Shown: positions 1 to 5,525, numbered from the stretch's first letter. The stretch: 5,649 nt of DNA from Mailhella sp. (GCA_017940105.1 JAGAZG010000059.1:1-5649), one strand, 5' to 3'. Program-made: numbers and translations. Notes: generated by a model not told the origin, from the letters alone.

Positions 1-478
1 CGTGATTCCGATCCCAGCCAAGGCGCAGCTTAAAGCCGGCGCGCCCAGCCCCGGCAGCGCCTATGACGGCCCGCGCCACGCGCAGGGCCCCGGTCACGTC
101 ACGCAGCATGGCGGCTCCCGCTCCGGTCTTTGTCACCTTTGGAACAGAGCAGCCCATATTGACGTCAAACCACTCAAATCCCTTATCCTTCAAAATGTAA
201 ACGGCCTGCTCCATGAATTCCGGCTCAGCGCCGAAAATCTGAACGACAAGGGGTTCATCAGAAGGACAGCCGGCATTGCCGCATTCTTCGCCCGCCGCAG
301 TAGCCAGAAGCTGCTCAGTGTTTCTTCCTCCGTATACAAGCCCCTTGGCGCTCACCATTTCGGTGCAGCAGACCGCAGCCCCCTGCTCACGGCATAAAAG
401 GCGGAACGGGAGGTCAGACCATCCGGCCAGCGGAGCAAGCCAGGGACTGTCGGGATCAATGGGCAGACGTGCGATCAT
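1..478 (-). CDS. tRNA-dihydrouridine synthase, N-terminal part (cut by window edge)
   Basis: The frame is open from the ATG at 478 to the left edge (159 codons), so only the N-terminal half of the FMN-binding TIM barrel is present. The family reduces uridine to dihydrouridine in tRNA loops using FMN and NADPH. Visible hallmarks are LAPLAGWSDLPFR (residues 14-26, start of the barrel and flavin site), TEMVSAKGL (39-47), VQIFGAEPEFM (79-89), FDVNMGC (104-110) with the expected catalytic Cys110, the following KVTKTGAGAAML segment, and FKLRLGWD (149-156). The layout resembles the DusB/NifR3 branch, but the subfamily cannot be fixed from half a protein. The residue after the catalytic Cys is Ser, where most members have Pro. 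The start is supported by AAAGGA five bases upstream of ATG. It lies 162 bases downstream of the ComF gene, so it may be the last gene of that operon or have its own promoter. Family assignment is very secure. Confidence 0.95.
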   Translation of the reverse strand, partial: MIARLPIDPDSPWLAPLAGWSDLPFRLLCREQGAAVCCTEMVSAKGLVYGGRNTEQLLATAAGEECGNAGCPSDEPLVVQIFGAEPEFMEQAVYILKDKGFEWFDVNMGCSVPKVTKTGAGAAMLRDVTGALRVARAVIGAAGAGRAGFKLRLGWDRNH

Positions 479-640
479 GGGTTTCCTTTAAAGACTATGC
501 GGGCTTCGTGCAAGGCATGCCTTGATGCGGGTCGGATTTTCGCCTGCTGCGGCAGCCGGCTGGCCTGCGGCCAGCGCGGAAGATAGCGATAACAGGCTAA
601 GCCCGCACTGGCAAGCAGAGGCTTGCGCCGGAGGCAGAAA
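479..640 (-). other. Intergenic spacer between ComF and Dus genes, with small dyads and a weak promoter candidate
   Basis: No gene is supported here. Read on the minus strand, a short hairpin with arms GCAAGC/GCTTGC (plus positions 611-616 and 621-626) lies just after the ComF stop but has no U-tract. A GC-rich hairpin with arms GCTGGCC/GGCCAGC lies at 559-565 and 569-575, and a perfect 14-base palindrome at 511-524. A weak sigma70-like pair is visible on the minus strand: TTGCCA (614-609), 17 bases, then TATCGC (591-586). Its -10 matches consensus at only three positions. The Shine-Dalgarno AAAGGA of the downstream gene is at about 484-489. Whether this spacer carries a promoter or is only a structured mRNA linker cannot be settled from the sequence. 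Confidence 0.35.
511..524. repeat. Perfect 14-base palindrome upstream of the Dus gene
   Basis: CAAGGCATGCCTTG reads the same on both strands, with no central gap. It lies 33 bases ahead of the dihydrouridine synthase start, which would suit a dimeric-regulator site or a small mRNA hairpin. No known operator is recognised. Confidence 0.5.
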
Positions 641-1402
641 TCATTCCTGCCCGTGCAGGGGAGTCCTGGCGAGAACGGCAACGTCCACCCTGGCGGCGCC
701 CGCACTGGCAAGGCATTCCGCTGCCCTGGCAAGGGTTGTGCCAGTTGTGCAGACGTCGTCGACGATCAGAACGTGCATCCCGCCCGCATCGCCAGAGACG
801 CGAAAAACCTGCGGCAGCTTTTTTCTTTCTTCACGGTCAAGGCCAGCCTGGGGCTGCGTGGCGCATTTTTTTTCAAGAAGGCCGCACTGCAGGGGAGCAT
901 CCACTGCCCTGGCGACCTGCCTGGCCATTTCAGCGCACTGGCTGAACCCCCTCGCTCTCAGGCGGGATGAATGCAGCGGCAGGGGCAACACGGCATCCGG
1001 CCCGGGAGAAACCGCGTAATGCCGTGCGCACAATTCGGCAAGCAGCGAGCCCAGGAAATTCAGGATGGAAAGGCTGCCGCCAAATTTGGCGCGCACGATC
1101 AAATCACGCAGCAAGCCTTCGTGCACGCCGTAAAACATGAAGTCCGCCCATAGAGGAAGCTTTTGAAGGCATGACGCGCAGGGAACGCAGGGGGCGTCTT
1201 CAAAGGCAAATATCTCGCCGCAGTACGGGCAATGTCCGCCATTGCGCCTTTTTAGCAGGGGCCGGCAATGTTCGCATAAAAAGCGTTCTTCTGCGCCTGC
1301 GCCGTTGCCGTCAGGCACAAAAGGCCGCCTGCATGATACGCAGCGCCGTTCTGAAAAAATGCGCGTCTGCCTCAGCAAAGAAAATGGCATGGAGAGCTTC
1401 AT
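641..1402 (-). CDS. comF: ComF family protein (phosphoribosyltransferase-like, zinc-ribbon N-terminus)
   Basis: 253 residues from the ATG at 1402. The N-terminal third holds paired cysteines typical of the ComF double zinc ribbon (CVSC, CEHC, CPYC, then CVPCASC). The AKFGG segment and PLPLHSSRLRARGFSQ (about residues 141-155) are the conserved ComF core, followed by TQPQAGLDREERKKL. The C-terminus has the phosphoribosyltransferase PRPP loop VLIVDDVCTTGTTL (about 211-224). The family is linked to natural DNA uptake in Bacillus and Haemophilus, where ComF acts in the cytoplasm with the ComFA helicase or DprA. In many non-competent bacteria its role is unclear (gntX/yhgH-like). An in-frame ATG at 1429 gives 262 residues but overlaps the upstream gene by 13 bases and has a poorly spaced GGAG. 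The 1402 start leaves a 14-base gap; its Shine-Dalgarno is also weak, so translational coupling is likely. Length is normal. No other com genes are visible here. Confidence 0.93.
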   Translation of the reverse strand: MKLSMPFSLLRQTRIFSERRCVSCRRPFVPDGNGAGAEERFLCEHCRPLLKRRNGGHCPYCGEIFAFEDAPCVPCASCLQKLPLWADFMFYGVHEGLLRDLIVRAKFGGSLSILNFLGSLLAELCARHYAVSPGPDAVLPLPLHSSRLRARGFSQCAEMARQVARAVDAPLQCGLLEKKCATQPQAGLDREERKKLPQVFRVSGDAGGMHVLIVDDVCTTGTTLARAAECLASAGAARVDVAVLARTPLHGQE

Positions 1403-1416
1403 AATGAGACCGCTGC

Positions 1417-2022
1417 TCAAGGCACGCATGCGTCAGCCAGCGCTCCGCTCACCCTGCCGGCATTTTCCGCAAATTCCCGTATCTGCCTCTGCGCCTGGGC
1501 ATTGTTTTTCAAGGCGTCGCGGCCATCCAGCCCATACAGCGCAAGAGGCTGAATCCATTCCATGCCAAGGGCCTGAGCCATGTAGCGCAGCGTCAGGTCT
1601 GCGCCTTCAAACAGCTTTGCCCCCCTGGGCCTCGCCCCGATGAGCACCGCGGCAAAAAAATTGCCGGCGGCCGGCTTGTCCGCTTCAGGCAGGTTCCAGA
1701 ACGCCTGCGTTCTGTCAACCCATGCCTTGGCCTGGGCCGGCAGATGATAAAAATACACCGGTGACACCATGATGGTCAAACGCGCCCGGGCAACATGGGC
1801 AAAGAGCTCCGGGGCGCCATCGCCTTTGCTGGAGCAAATGCCGGGATGCACGGCGCAGTGCCCGCATGAAGAGCAAGGATGAAGCGGAATGTCGGCAACG
1901 CGGAGAACATGAGATGCGCCCGAAAAGAAATGCTGCAGCATGGACGCCGCATAATCGCTGTTGCCGCCCGAGCGCGGGCTGCATGCCGCAATGAATACCT
2001 TGGGCTGCGATCCGGCCGTCAT
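1417..2022 (-). CDS. Iron-sulfur flavoprotein, flavodoxin/NADPH-dependent FMN reductase family
   Basis: 201 residues. The fold is flavodoxin-like: a phosphate-binding loop SPRSGGNS (15-22) after the first strand, and the flavin-side motif SPVYFYHLPAQAKAWVDR (87-104). Between them is a compact cysteine cluster, Cys50-X2-Cys53-X2-Cys56-X6-Cys63, of the kind that binds a 4Fe-4S cluster in Isf-type iron-sulfur flavoproteins. Such proteins are cytoplasmic electron carriers or small-molecule reductases, proposed in anaerobes to handle oxygen, peroxide or quinones; the substrate here is unknown. The chosen ATG overlaps the hydrolase stop as ATGA (2022-2019), a standard coupling arrangement. An in-frame TTG at 2037 would add five residues but is less likely. 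The next gene, ComF, starts 14 bases after this stop. The family call is secure; cluster binding is inferred from cysteine spacing only. Confidence 0.9.
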   Translation of the reverse strand: MTAGSQPKVFIAACSPRSGGNSDYAASMLQHFFSGASHVLRVADIPLHPCSSCGHCAVHPGICSSKGDGAPELFAHVARARLTIMVSPVYFYHLPAQAKAWVDRTQAFWNLPEADKPAAGNFFAAVLIGARPRGAKLFEGADLTLRYMAQALGMEWIQPLALYGLDGRDALKNNAQAQRQIREFAENAGRVSGALADACVP

Positions 2023-2639
2023 GCTTTCGCCGGACAAAAGGAATTGCCCGCCTTTTCTTCGCCAACGCTTGTCGCAGGGCCGTGCCCTGGATATACCAGG
2101 ACGCTGTCAGGCAAGGCATACACTTTGCTGCGGATTGATTCCATGAGCTGCCCGGCATTGCCCCCGGGCAGATCAGAACGCCCTACCGAACGGTAAAACA
2201 GCACGTCGCCCGTAATGGCAACGCCCTGCCCGGCAAAATAATAGCACAGGCTTCCCGGAGAATGCCCGGGCGTGTGCAGGGCTTCGCATTCGAGACCGCC
2301 CCAGGAAAAACGCCCTTCGCTCACCGGAATGGCAGAAAACGGCTTTAAATCCATGCCAAAGCACATGCCCTTGCACAGCAGGAGCGAGCGATCTTCCCAA
2401 TCCTCTTTTCCAACGATGGGAATCAGCCCCGTCGCTTCGGTCAGTCCAGCGCAGCCAAGGCAGTGGTCGGCATGCAGATGCGTCAGCGCAACCCCGCGCA
2501 GCGTCAGTCCCTGGGCGGCAAGAGTGTCCCTGACCAGGCAGGTATCGTCAGCAGGATCAAACACGACGGCGTCCCTGCCATTGTGCACGATATGGCAGTT
2601 TGCTTCAAAAAGGCCAAAGCTCAGCGTTATGACAGGCAT
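2019..2639 (-). CDS. MBL-fold metallo-hydrolase, glyoxalase II-like
   Basis: 206 residues from the ATG at 2639. It has the complete metal site of a metallo-beta-lactamase-fold hydrolase: THLHADH (His54, His56, Asp58, His59), HTPGHSPGS (His126 as ligand), TGD (Asp145) and PGHG (His186). The N-terminus (GLFEANCHIV) and the segment RSVGRSDLPGG (150-160) match the short glyoxalase II-like/YcbL group. These are cytoplasmic thioester hydrolases or related enzymes; the substrate cannot be read from the sequence. The frame extends upstream to a GTG at 2702 and includes other ATGs at 2660, 2657 and 2645, but only 2639 has a well-spaced GGGAG seven bases ahead, and the family usually begins at this point. 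It is the first gene of the leftward cluster, and its last bases overlap the flavoprotein start. It is not a flavodiiron protein: the diiron Glu ligand is absent and no flavodoxin domain is fused. Confidence 0.93.
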   Translation of the reverse strand: MPVITLSFGLFEANCHIVHNGRDAVVFDPADDTCLVRDTLAAQGLTLRGVALTHLHADHCLGCAGLTEATGLIPIVGKEDWEDRSLLLCKGMCFGMDLKPFSAIPVSEGRFSWGGLECEALHTPGHSPGSLCYYFAGQGVAITGDVLFYRSVGRSDLPGGNAGQLMESIRSKVYALPDSVLVYPGHGPATSVGEEKAGNSFCPAKA

Positions 2640-2646
2640 GCGCATT

Positions 2647-2651
2647 CTCCC
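2647..2651 (-). promoter_or_regulatory. Shine-Dalgarno fixing the MBL hydrolase start
   Basis: GGGAG on the minus strand with a 7-base spacer to the ATG at 2639. The same sequence is only one base from the ATG at 2645, and the other upstream starts have no comparable site, so this decides among several in-frame candidates. Confidence 0.7.
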
Positions 2652-2708
2652 TTTCATCATTCGAAGTCTGGCAGCGGAGCCGCGACCGGTCAAGATTTCC
2701 ACAGAGCG

Positions 2709-2729
2709 CAGGGGATGTCAAATCCCCTG
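2709..2729. repeat. Inverted repeat with 8-bp arms ahead of the leftward operon, possible operator
   Basis: The arms CAGGGGAT (2709-2716) and ATCCCCTG (2722-2729) are perfect and separated by five bases. On the minus strand the centre contains TTGACA (2721-2716), an ideal sigma70 -35 hexamer. However, the expected -10 position 17-18 bases on shows only poor matches (AAATCT/AATCTT), so the promoter itself is doubtful. A site built around a -35 box, 70 to 90 bases ahead of the first gene of the operon, would suit a repressor. A simple hairpin is the alternative. Confidence 0.45.
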
Positions 2730-2751
2730 TTCCACACGTGATGGCAGGTGA

Positions 2752-2779
2752 TTGACGGCGGTCAGGCAATCGTTATGAT
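2752..2779 (+). promoter_or_regulatory. Sigma70-type promoter for the TSUP permease gene
   Basis: TTGACG (2752-2757), a 16-base spacer, and TATGAT (2774-2779). Each hexamer matches consensus at five of six positions. Transcription would start near 2786, leaving a leader of about 187 nt. A 9-base dyad, GACT-G-AGTC (2794-2802), lies just after the predicted start. Near-direct repeats TCAGGCAA (2762) and ACAGGCAA (2782), 20 bases apart, lie within and just after the promoter. Confidence 0.65.
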
Positions 2780-2785
2780 GGACAG

Positions 2786-2972
2786 GCAAAACTGACTGAG
2801 TCGCAGAAGGCCAGCACAGGCATCCATGCCTGTGCGCCTGATGTTCGGGAGGGGAATGAAAACCTCCCAAACCGGCTGCAACGATGCCCCGGCCTTCAGG
2901 CGGGATGCGTCCGTATCGGCCTGAAGGACAAGGCCCTATGCCGGAACGGAAATAACGATAAAGGATGTCTGC
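2786..2972 (+). promoter_or_regulatory. Long structured 5' leader of the TSUP gene, candidate cis-regulatory RNA
   Basis: Between the predicted transcription start and the ATG lie three well-formed stems. These are the 10-bp dyad at 2814-2835; GGGAGG/CCTCCC (2847-2852 and 2863-2868) with a 10-nt purine-rich loop; and a perfect 9-bp stem CCTTCAGGC/GCCTGAAGG (2893-2901 and 2919-2927) whose loop contains a small GGA/TCC hairpin. A longer-range pairing CCGGC/GCCGG (2872-2876 with 2940-2944) could close the third stem into a domain. GGCCTT (2891-2896) can pair instead with AAGGCC (2930-2935), an alternative that excludes part of the third stem. The Shine-Dalgarno AAGGA is at 2961-2965. I compared the sequence by memory with SAM-I, SAM-IV, SAH, TPP, cobalamin, glycine and tetrahydrofolate riboswitch cores and found no convincing match. 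There is no U-tract, so any control would more likely act on translation than on termination. Confidence 0.45.
2814..2835. repeat. 22-base dyad with perfect 10-bp arms in the TSUP leader
   Basis: The arms are GCACAGGCAT (2814-2823) and ATGCCTGTGC (2826-2835), separated by CC. In RNA this would be a stem of about 8 bp with a 6-nt loop, AUCCAU. In DNA it is a compact symmetrical site about 30 bases downstream of the predicted start, where a bound protein could block elongation. Confidence 0.6.
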
Positions 2973-3782
2973 ATGCTTGCTTCCATGATTCTTTACTGCT
3001 GCCTCGGCGCCATTGCGGGGCTTCTTGCCGGGCTTCTCGGCATAGGCGGGGGCGCGGTCATCGTTCCCATGCTGGTGTTTGCCTTCAACTGGCAGAGCAT
3101 ATCGCCGGACGTGGCCATGCACATGGCCATAGGCACATCGCTCGGCAGCATCATTTTCACGGCATTTTCCAGCGCCATGGCACACCATAAAAAAGGCGGC
3201 GTTGACTGGCGCGTTTTCAGGGGCATAGCGCTCGGCATACTGGCAGGCACCTACTGCGGATCTTTTGTCGCAGCGCAGATTCCCGGCAAATGGCTGCAGC
3301 TTTTCTTTGCCGTATTTCTTTACTATGTGGCAACAAACATGCTGCTCAACAAAAAGCCAAATCCTTCGCGCACCCTTCCTAGTTTTGCGGGGCTGACAGG
3401 CGCCGGCCTTGTCATTGGCGGAATTTCGAGCCTCGTGGGCATAGGAGGCGGCACGCTCTCCGTGCCGTTTCTTATCTGGCACAACGTTGACATGCGCCGC
3501 GCCATCGGCACTTCCTCTTCCATTGGCATACCCATCGCCGTGGCCGGCTGCCTTGGCTACATTACCAACGGCTGGAACACGCCAGGCCTGCCGGAATATG
3601 CCCTGGGCTACCTTTACCTTCCTGCTCTCGCCGGCATAGTCCTCATCAGCATGCTCACAGCCCCCATCGGCGCGTCCATAGCCCACAATCTCCCCATACC
3701 CAGGCTGAAAAAATTCTTTGCCTGCTTTTTATACGTGATAGCGACCAAGCTGCTGTTCGACGCCGTCCGGGCCATGTCCTGA
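2973..3782 (+). CDS. TSUP (TauE/SafE, DUF81) family permease, putative sulfite/organosulfur anion exporter
   Basis: 269 residues, an inner-membrane protein of normal family length. It shows the internal duplication of TSUP transporters: GLLGIGGGAVIVP (20-32) is mirrored by SLVGIGGGTLSVP (153-165), and MAIGTSLGS (51-59) by RAIGTSSSIG (176-185). Hydrophobic segments near 5-38, 50-70, 83-104, 108-125, 138-168, 183-197, 212-234 and 247-265 give about seven to eight membrane spans. Characterised family members move sulfite, sulfoacetate, sulfolactate or related anions; the substrate here cannot be read directly. The start has AAGGA with a 7-base spacer. The gene stands alone, with its own promoter, a long structured leader and a terminator 22 bases after the stop. 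A 322-codon open frame antisense to it is a shadow and is not annotated. Confidence 0.92.
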   Translation: MLASMILYCCLGAIAGLLAGLLGIGGGAVIVPMLVFAFNWQSISPDVAMHMAIGTSLGSIIFTAFSSAMAHHKKGGVDWRVFRGIALGILAGTYCGSFVAAQIPGKWLQLFFAVFLYYVATNMLLNKKPNPSRTLPSFAGLTGAGLVIGGISSLVGIGGGTLSVPFLIWHNVDMRRAIGTSSSIGIPIAVAGCLGYITNGWNTPGLPEYALGYLYLPALAGIVLISMLTAPIGASIAHNLPIPRLKKFFACFLYVIATKLLFDAVRAMS

Positions 3783-3804
3783 GCCCCGCCCTTTTTTTTC
3801 AGCT

Positions 3805-3836
3805 GCGCACGGTTTGCACGCCGTGCGCTTTTTTTT
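3805..3836 (+). terminator. Rho-independent terminator after the TSUP gene
   Basis: A perfect 8-bp GC-rich stem GCGCACGG/CCGTGCGC (3805-3812 and 3821-3828), an 8-nt loop, and eight Ts immediately after (3829-3836). It lies 22 bases past the stop codon. Another eight-T tract (3792-3799) lies just before the stem without a hairpin of its own. Confidence 0.92.
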
Positions 3837-3868
3837 GCCGCTGAATCCACGCTTACCTGACATTATGT

Positions 3869-3897
3869 TTGCCTTGCCCGCCGCTTTTTTGTATTGT
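3869..3897 (+). promoter_or_regulatory. Candidate sigma70 promoter for the DUF4139 gene
   Basis: TTGCCT (3869-3874), a 17-base spacer, and TATTGT (3892-3897), each matching consensus at four of six positions. Transcription would begin near 3904, leaving a leader of about 50 nt. A terminator lies just upstream, so the gene needs a promoter here. A direct repeat of GGCAAAT (3901-3907 and 3910-3916) overlaps the predicted start. Confidence 0.45.
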
Positions 3898-3954
3898 CAT
3901 GGCAAATCAGGCAAATTCTGCCAGCCTGACACTCTTTAAAACTGGAGCTATGCC

Positions 3955-5451
3955 ATGCTGAAACAATGCCTCGCAACACTTTTTCTGCTTTCATTGCCGC
4001 TCTGTGCGCATGCCGGCGATGCTCCCGGCCTGCCCCCGCTGACATCTCCGGCCAAAGCCGTAATCGCCCCGTCGCTCGCCACGCTTTTTGTGCAGGCCGA
4101 CATCCCTGTAGAAATGATCGACGGCGCACCATGCATACGCGTGCTTCTTCCTTCCAACGCTCAGGATTTTCAAATCCAGCTTGACAATTCCCAGATACTC
4201 AGGACTTCACAGCGCGCCGTCATTGGCATGCCTGAAGGAGAGCTCAGCAGGGAACGCGCCAGAATCGAAAGCGAAATTGCCGCTCTTGAAGGCAAAATCG
4301 CAGCGATCTCGGCAAAAATCAGCTATGCGGCAGAAGACATTTCCCGCGGGATTGACATCCAGGCGCTGCATATTGAGCTTTCTGCCGCCCAGCAGCGCGT
4401 CAAAACCCTGAAGAACACGCTCAAGTCCTATCCGGAAAAGCTTGAGCAGCGCACCCTCTTCACCGCCGCCGTAACAAGCGATGCCGGTTCAAAGGTGTCG
4501 GCCGCTTACAGCTACAAGGTGCCTGACTGCACCTGGCATCCCGAATACAAGATAGACTGCTTTCCACGCCCTGACGGCAAGGGAACCATAAAGGTCCGCC
4601 TGGAAGCCGTTGTCGAACAAACGTCCTGCTTTGACTGGAAAAACACCGAAATACAGCTCGTCACCACCGGTGCAGGAGCTGTGCGTCAGCCGTCGCTGCG
4701 CAGCTGGAACATAGGGCATGAAGCAGAAGAGAAAAGAAGCATGGCCCGATACGCGATGGAAGACAGCGCTCCCATGATGATGGCGGCCGGCAACGCTGCG
4801 CCTGCGCGTAGCAAAACGCCAGCCAAGCCGGCAGTGGCCGATATTTCAGGCACGTTTGCTTCATGGACGCCCGTCATGAGGGGGCTGCCGCAGGGCGACA
4901 GCCGCATCTTGCTGAACAGCGCCGACGGGGAAGAAGACATCGTATGGAAAGTGCGCCCTCTCAACCGTGACGCCAGGGTGTTTCTCTGCGCCGAGCACGA
5001 GCTTGAAAAAAACATCGTCTGGCCCGAAGGCAGGGCAAGGCTTAGCCTTGACGGCGCCGCCATCGGCACAGATGACTTCACGCCCCGCAAAGGCAAAGTT
5101 TCGCTTTCTTTCGGCACGGATCCCAGGGTGCAGCTTGCGGCCAAAACAGAGCCCCGCAAGAGCGGGACCCAGGGCTTCATAGGCAAGGACAAGATTTGGG
5201 AATGGGCATGGCAGTACACCATTCGCAACGACCGCGAAACGCCGGTCAACGTTGCCGTTGAACGCCCCCTGCCCAAAAGCGTGAACAAAGAGGTGAAGGT
5301 CGAATACACGACCGTTCCCCAGGCAAAAGCTGAAGACGCCAGGCTGGTATGGGAACTGAATATTCCTCCTCACCAGTCCGCAGTGATTGAGCACGGAGTC
5401 AAAGTGACAGCCCCCGAAAAGCTGCCGATCATCACCCCTGTCGCTCCGTAA
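3955..5451 (+). CDS. Secreted DUF4139 domain protein (MuiA-like mucoidy-inhibitor family)
   Basis: 498 residues. Residues 1-20 form a signal peptide (Lys3, hydrophobic core to Cys17, AHA cleavage site), and there is no lipobox, so a soluble periplasmic protein is likely. Residues about 34-92 look like a shortened N-terminal beta domain of the DUF4140 type. Residues 94-166 are a charged, heptad-like coiled coil. The DUF4139 body follows, recognised by YSYKVPDCTWHPEYKI (185-200), and ends with WQYTIRNDRETPVNVAVERPLP (419-440), VWELNIPP (465-472) and a final beta strand. Residues 257-297 interrupt the body with a Met/Ala/Pro/Lys-rich, probably disordered linker, common in this family. The function is unknown; MuiA was named for suppressing mucoidy when over-expressed. 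GGAG lies seven bases before the ATG. The gene is a single-gene unit bounded by terminators. I see no mutation or truncation. Confidence 0.88.
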   Translation: MLKQCLATLFLLSLPLCAHAGDAPGLPPLTSPAKAVIAPSLATLFVQADIPVEMIDGAPCIRVLLPSNAQDFQIQLDNSQILRTSQRAVIGMPEGELSRERARIESEIAALEGKIAAISAKISYAAEDISRGIDIQALHIELSAAQQRVKTLKNTLKSYPEKLEQRTLFTAAVTSDAGSKVSAAYSYKVPDCTWHPEYKIDCFPRPDGKGTIKVRLEAVVEQTSCFDWKNTEIQLVTTGAGAVRQPSLRSWNIGHEAEEKRSMARYAMEDSAPMMMAAGNAAPARSKTPAKPAVADISGTFASWTPVMRGLPQGDSRILLNSADGEEDIVWKVRPLNRDARVFLCAEHELEKNIVWPEGRARLSLDGAAIGTDDFTPRKGKVSLSFGTDPRVQLAAKTEPRKSGTQGFIGKDKIWEWAWQYTIRNDRETPVNVAVERPLPKSVNKEVKVEYTTVPQAKAEDARLVWELNIPPHQSAVIEHGVKVTAPEKLPIITPVAP

Positions 5452-5481
5452 CCCCCACCTTCAGGCAAACAAAAGCAAGAT

Positions 5482-5525
5482 AAGTCCGTTGCCGATGACC
5501 ATTACATCAGCGGCGGACTTTTTTT
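5482..5525 (+). terminator. Rho-independent terminator after the DUF4139 gene
   Basis: A long stem: AAGTCCG (5482-5488) pairs with CGGACTT (5514-5520). It continues through two G-U pairs and a GC/GC step, then after one C/A mismatch through GATG/CATC, closing a 7-nt loop (5498-5504). Seven Ts follow at 5519-5525. It begins 31 bases past the stop codon. Confidence 0.92.

Noticed and set aside
475..732. An 85-codon minus-strand frame between the ComF and Dus genes
   Set aside because: More than a third of it lies inside the ComF coding region in another frame, it has no family features, and its end overlaps the well-supported Dus start.
522..1019. A 165-codon plus-strand frame opposite ComF
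   Set aside because: Antisense to a gene with clear zinc-ribbon and PRPP motifs; its own translation is low-complexity and resembles nothing.
1417..2639. MBL hydrolase plus flavoprotein read as a split flavodiiron (oxygen-reducing) protein
   Set aside because: The MBL metal motif is HLHADH of the glyoxalase II type and lacks the Glu ligand of flavodiiron proteins. The flavoprotein carries an iron-sulfur cysteine motif instead of a plain flavodoxin domain.
2840..2945. Known riboswitch (SAM-I, SAH or cobalamin) in the TSUP leader
   Set aside because: Fragments such as GAATGAAAACC and GGCTGCAACG loosely recall SAM-I, cobalamin or SAH cores, but the required flanking stems and the B12 box are missing.
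2718..3686. A 322-codon open frame on the minus strand opposite the TSUP gene
   Set aside because: It starts at a GTG, is rich in His/Arg/Gly/Lys with no recognisable domain, and mirrors a confident membrane-protein gene. It is a shadow caused by codon composition.
4686..5309. A 207-codon minus-strand frame opposite the DUF4139 gene
   Set aside because: Ser/Leu/Arg-rich shadow of a confident coding sequence, with no domain signs.
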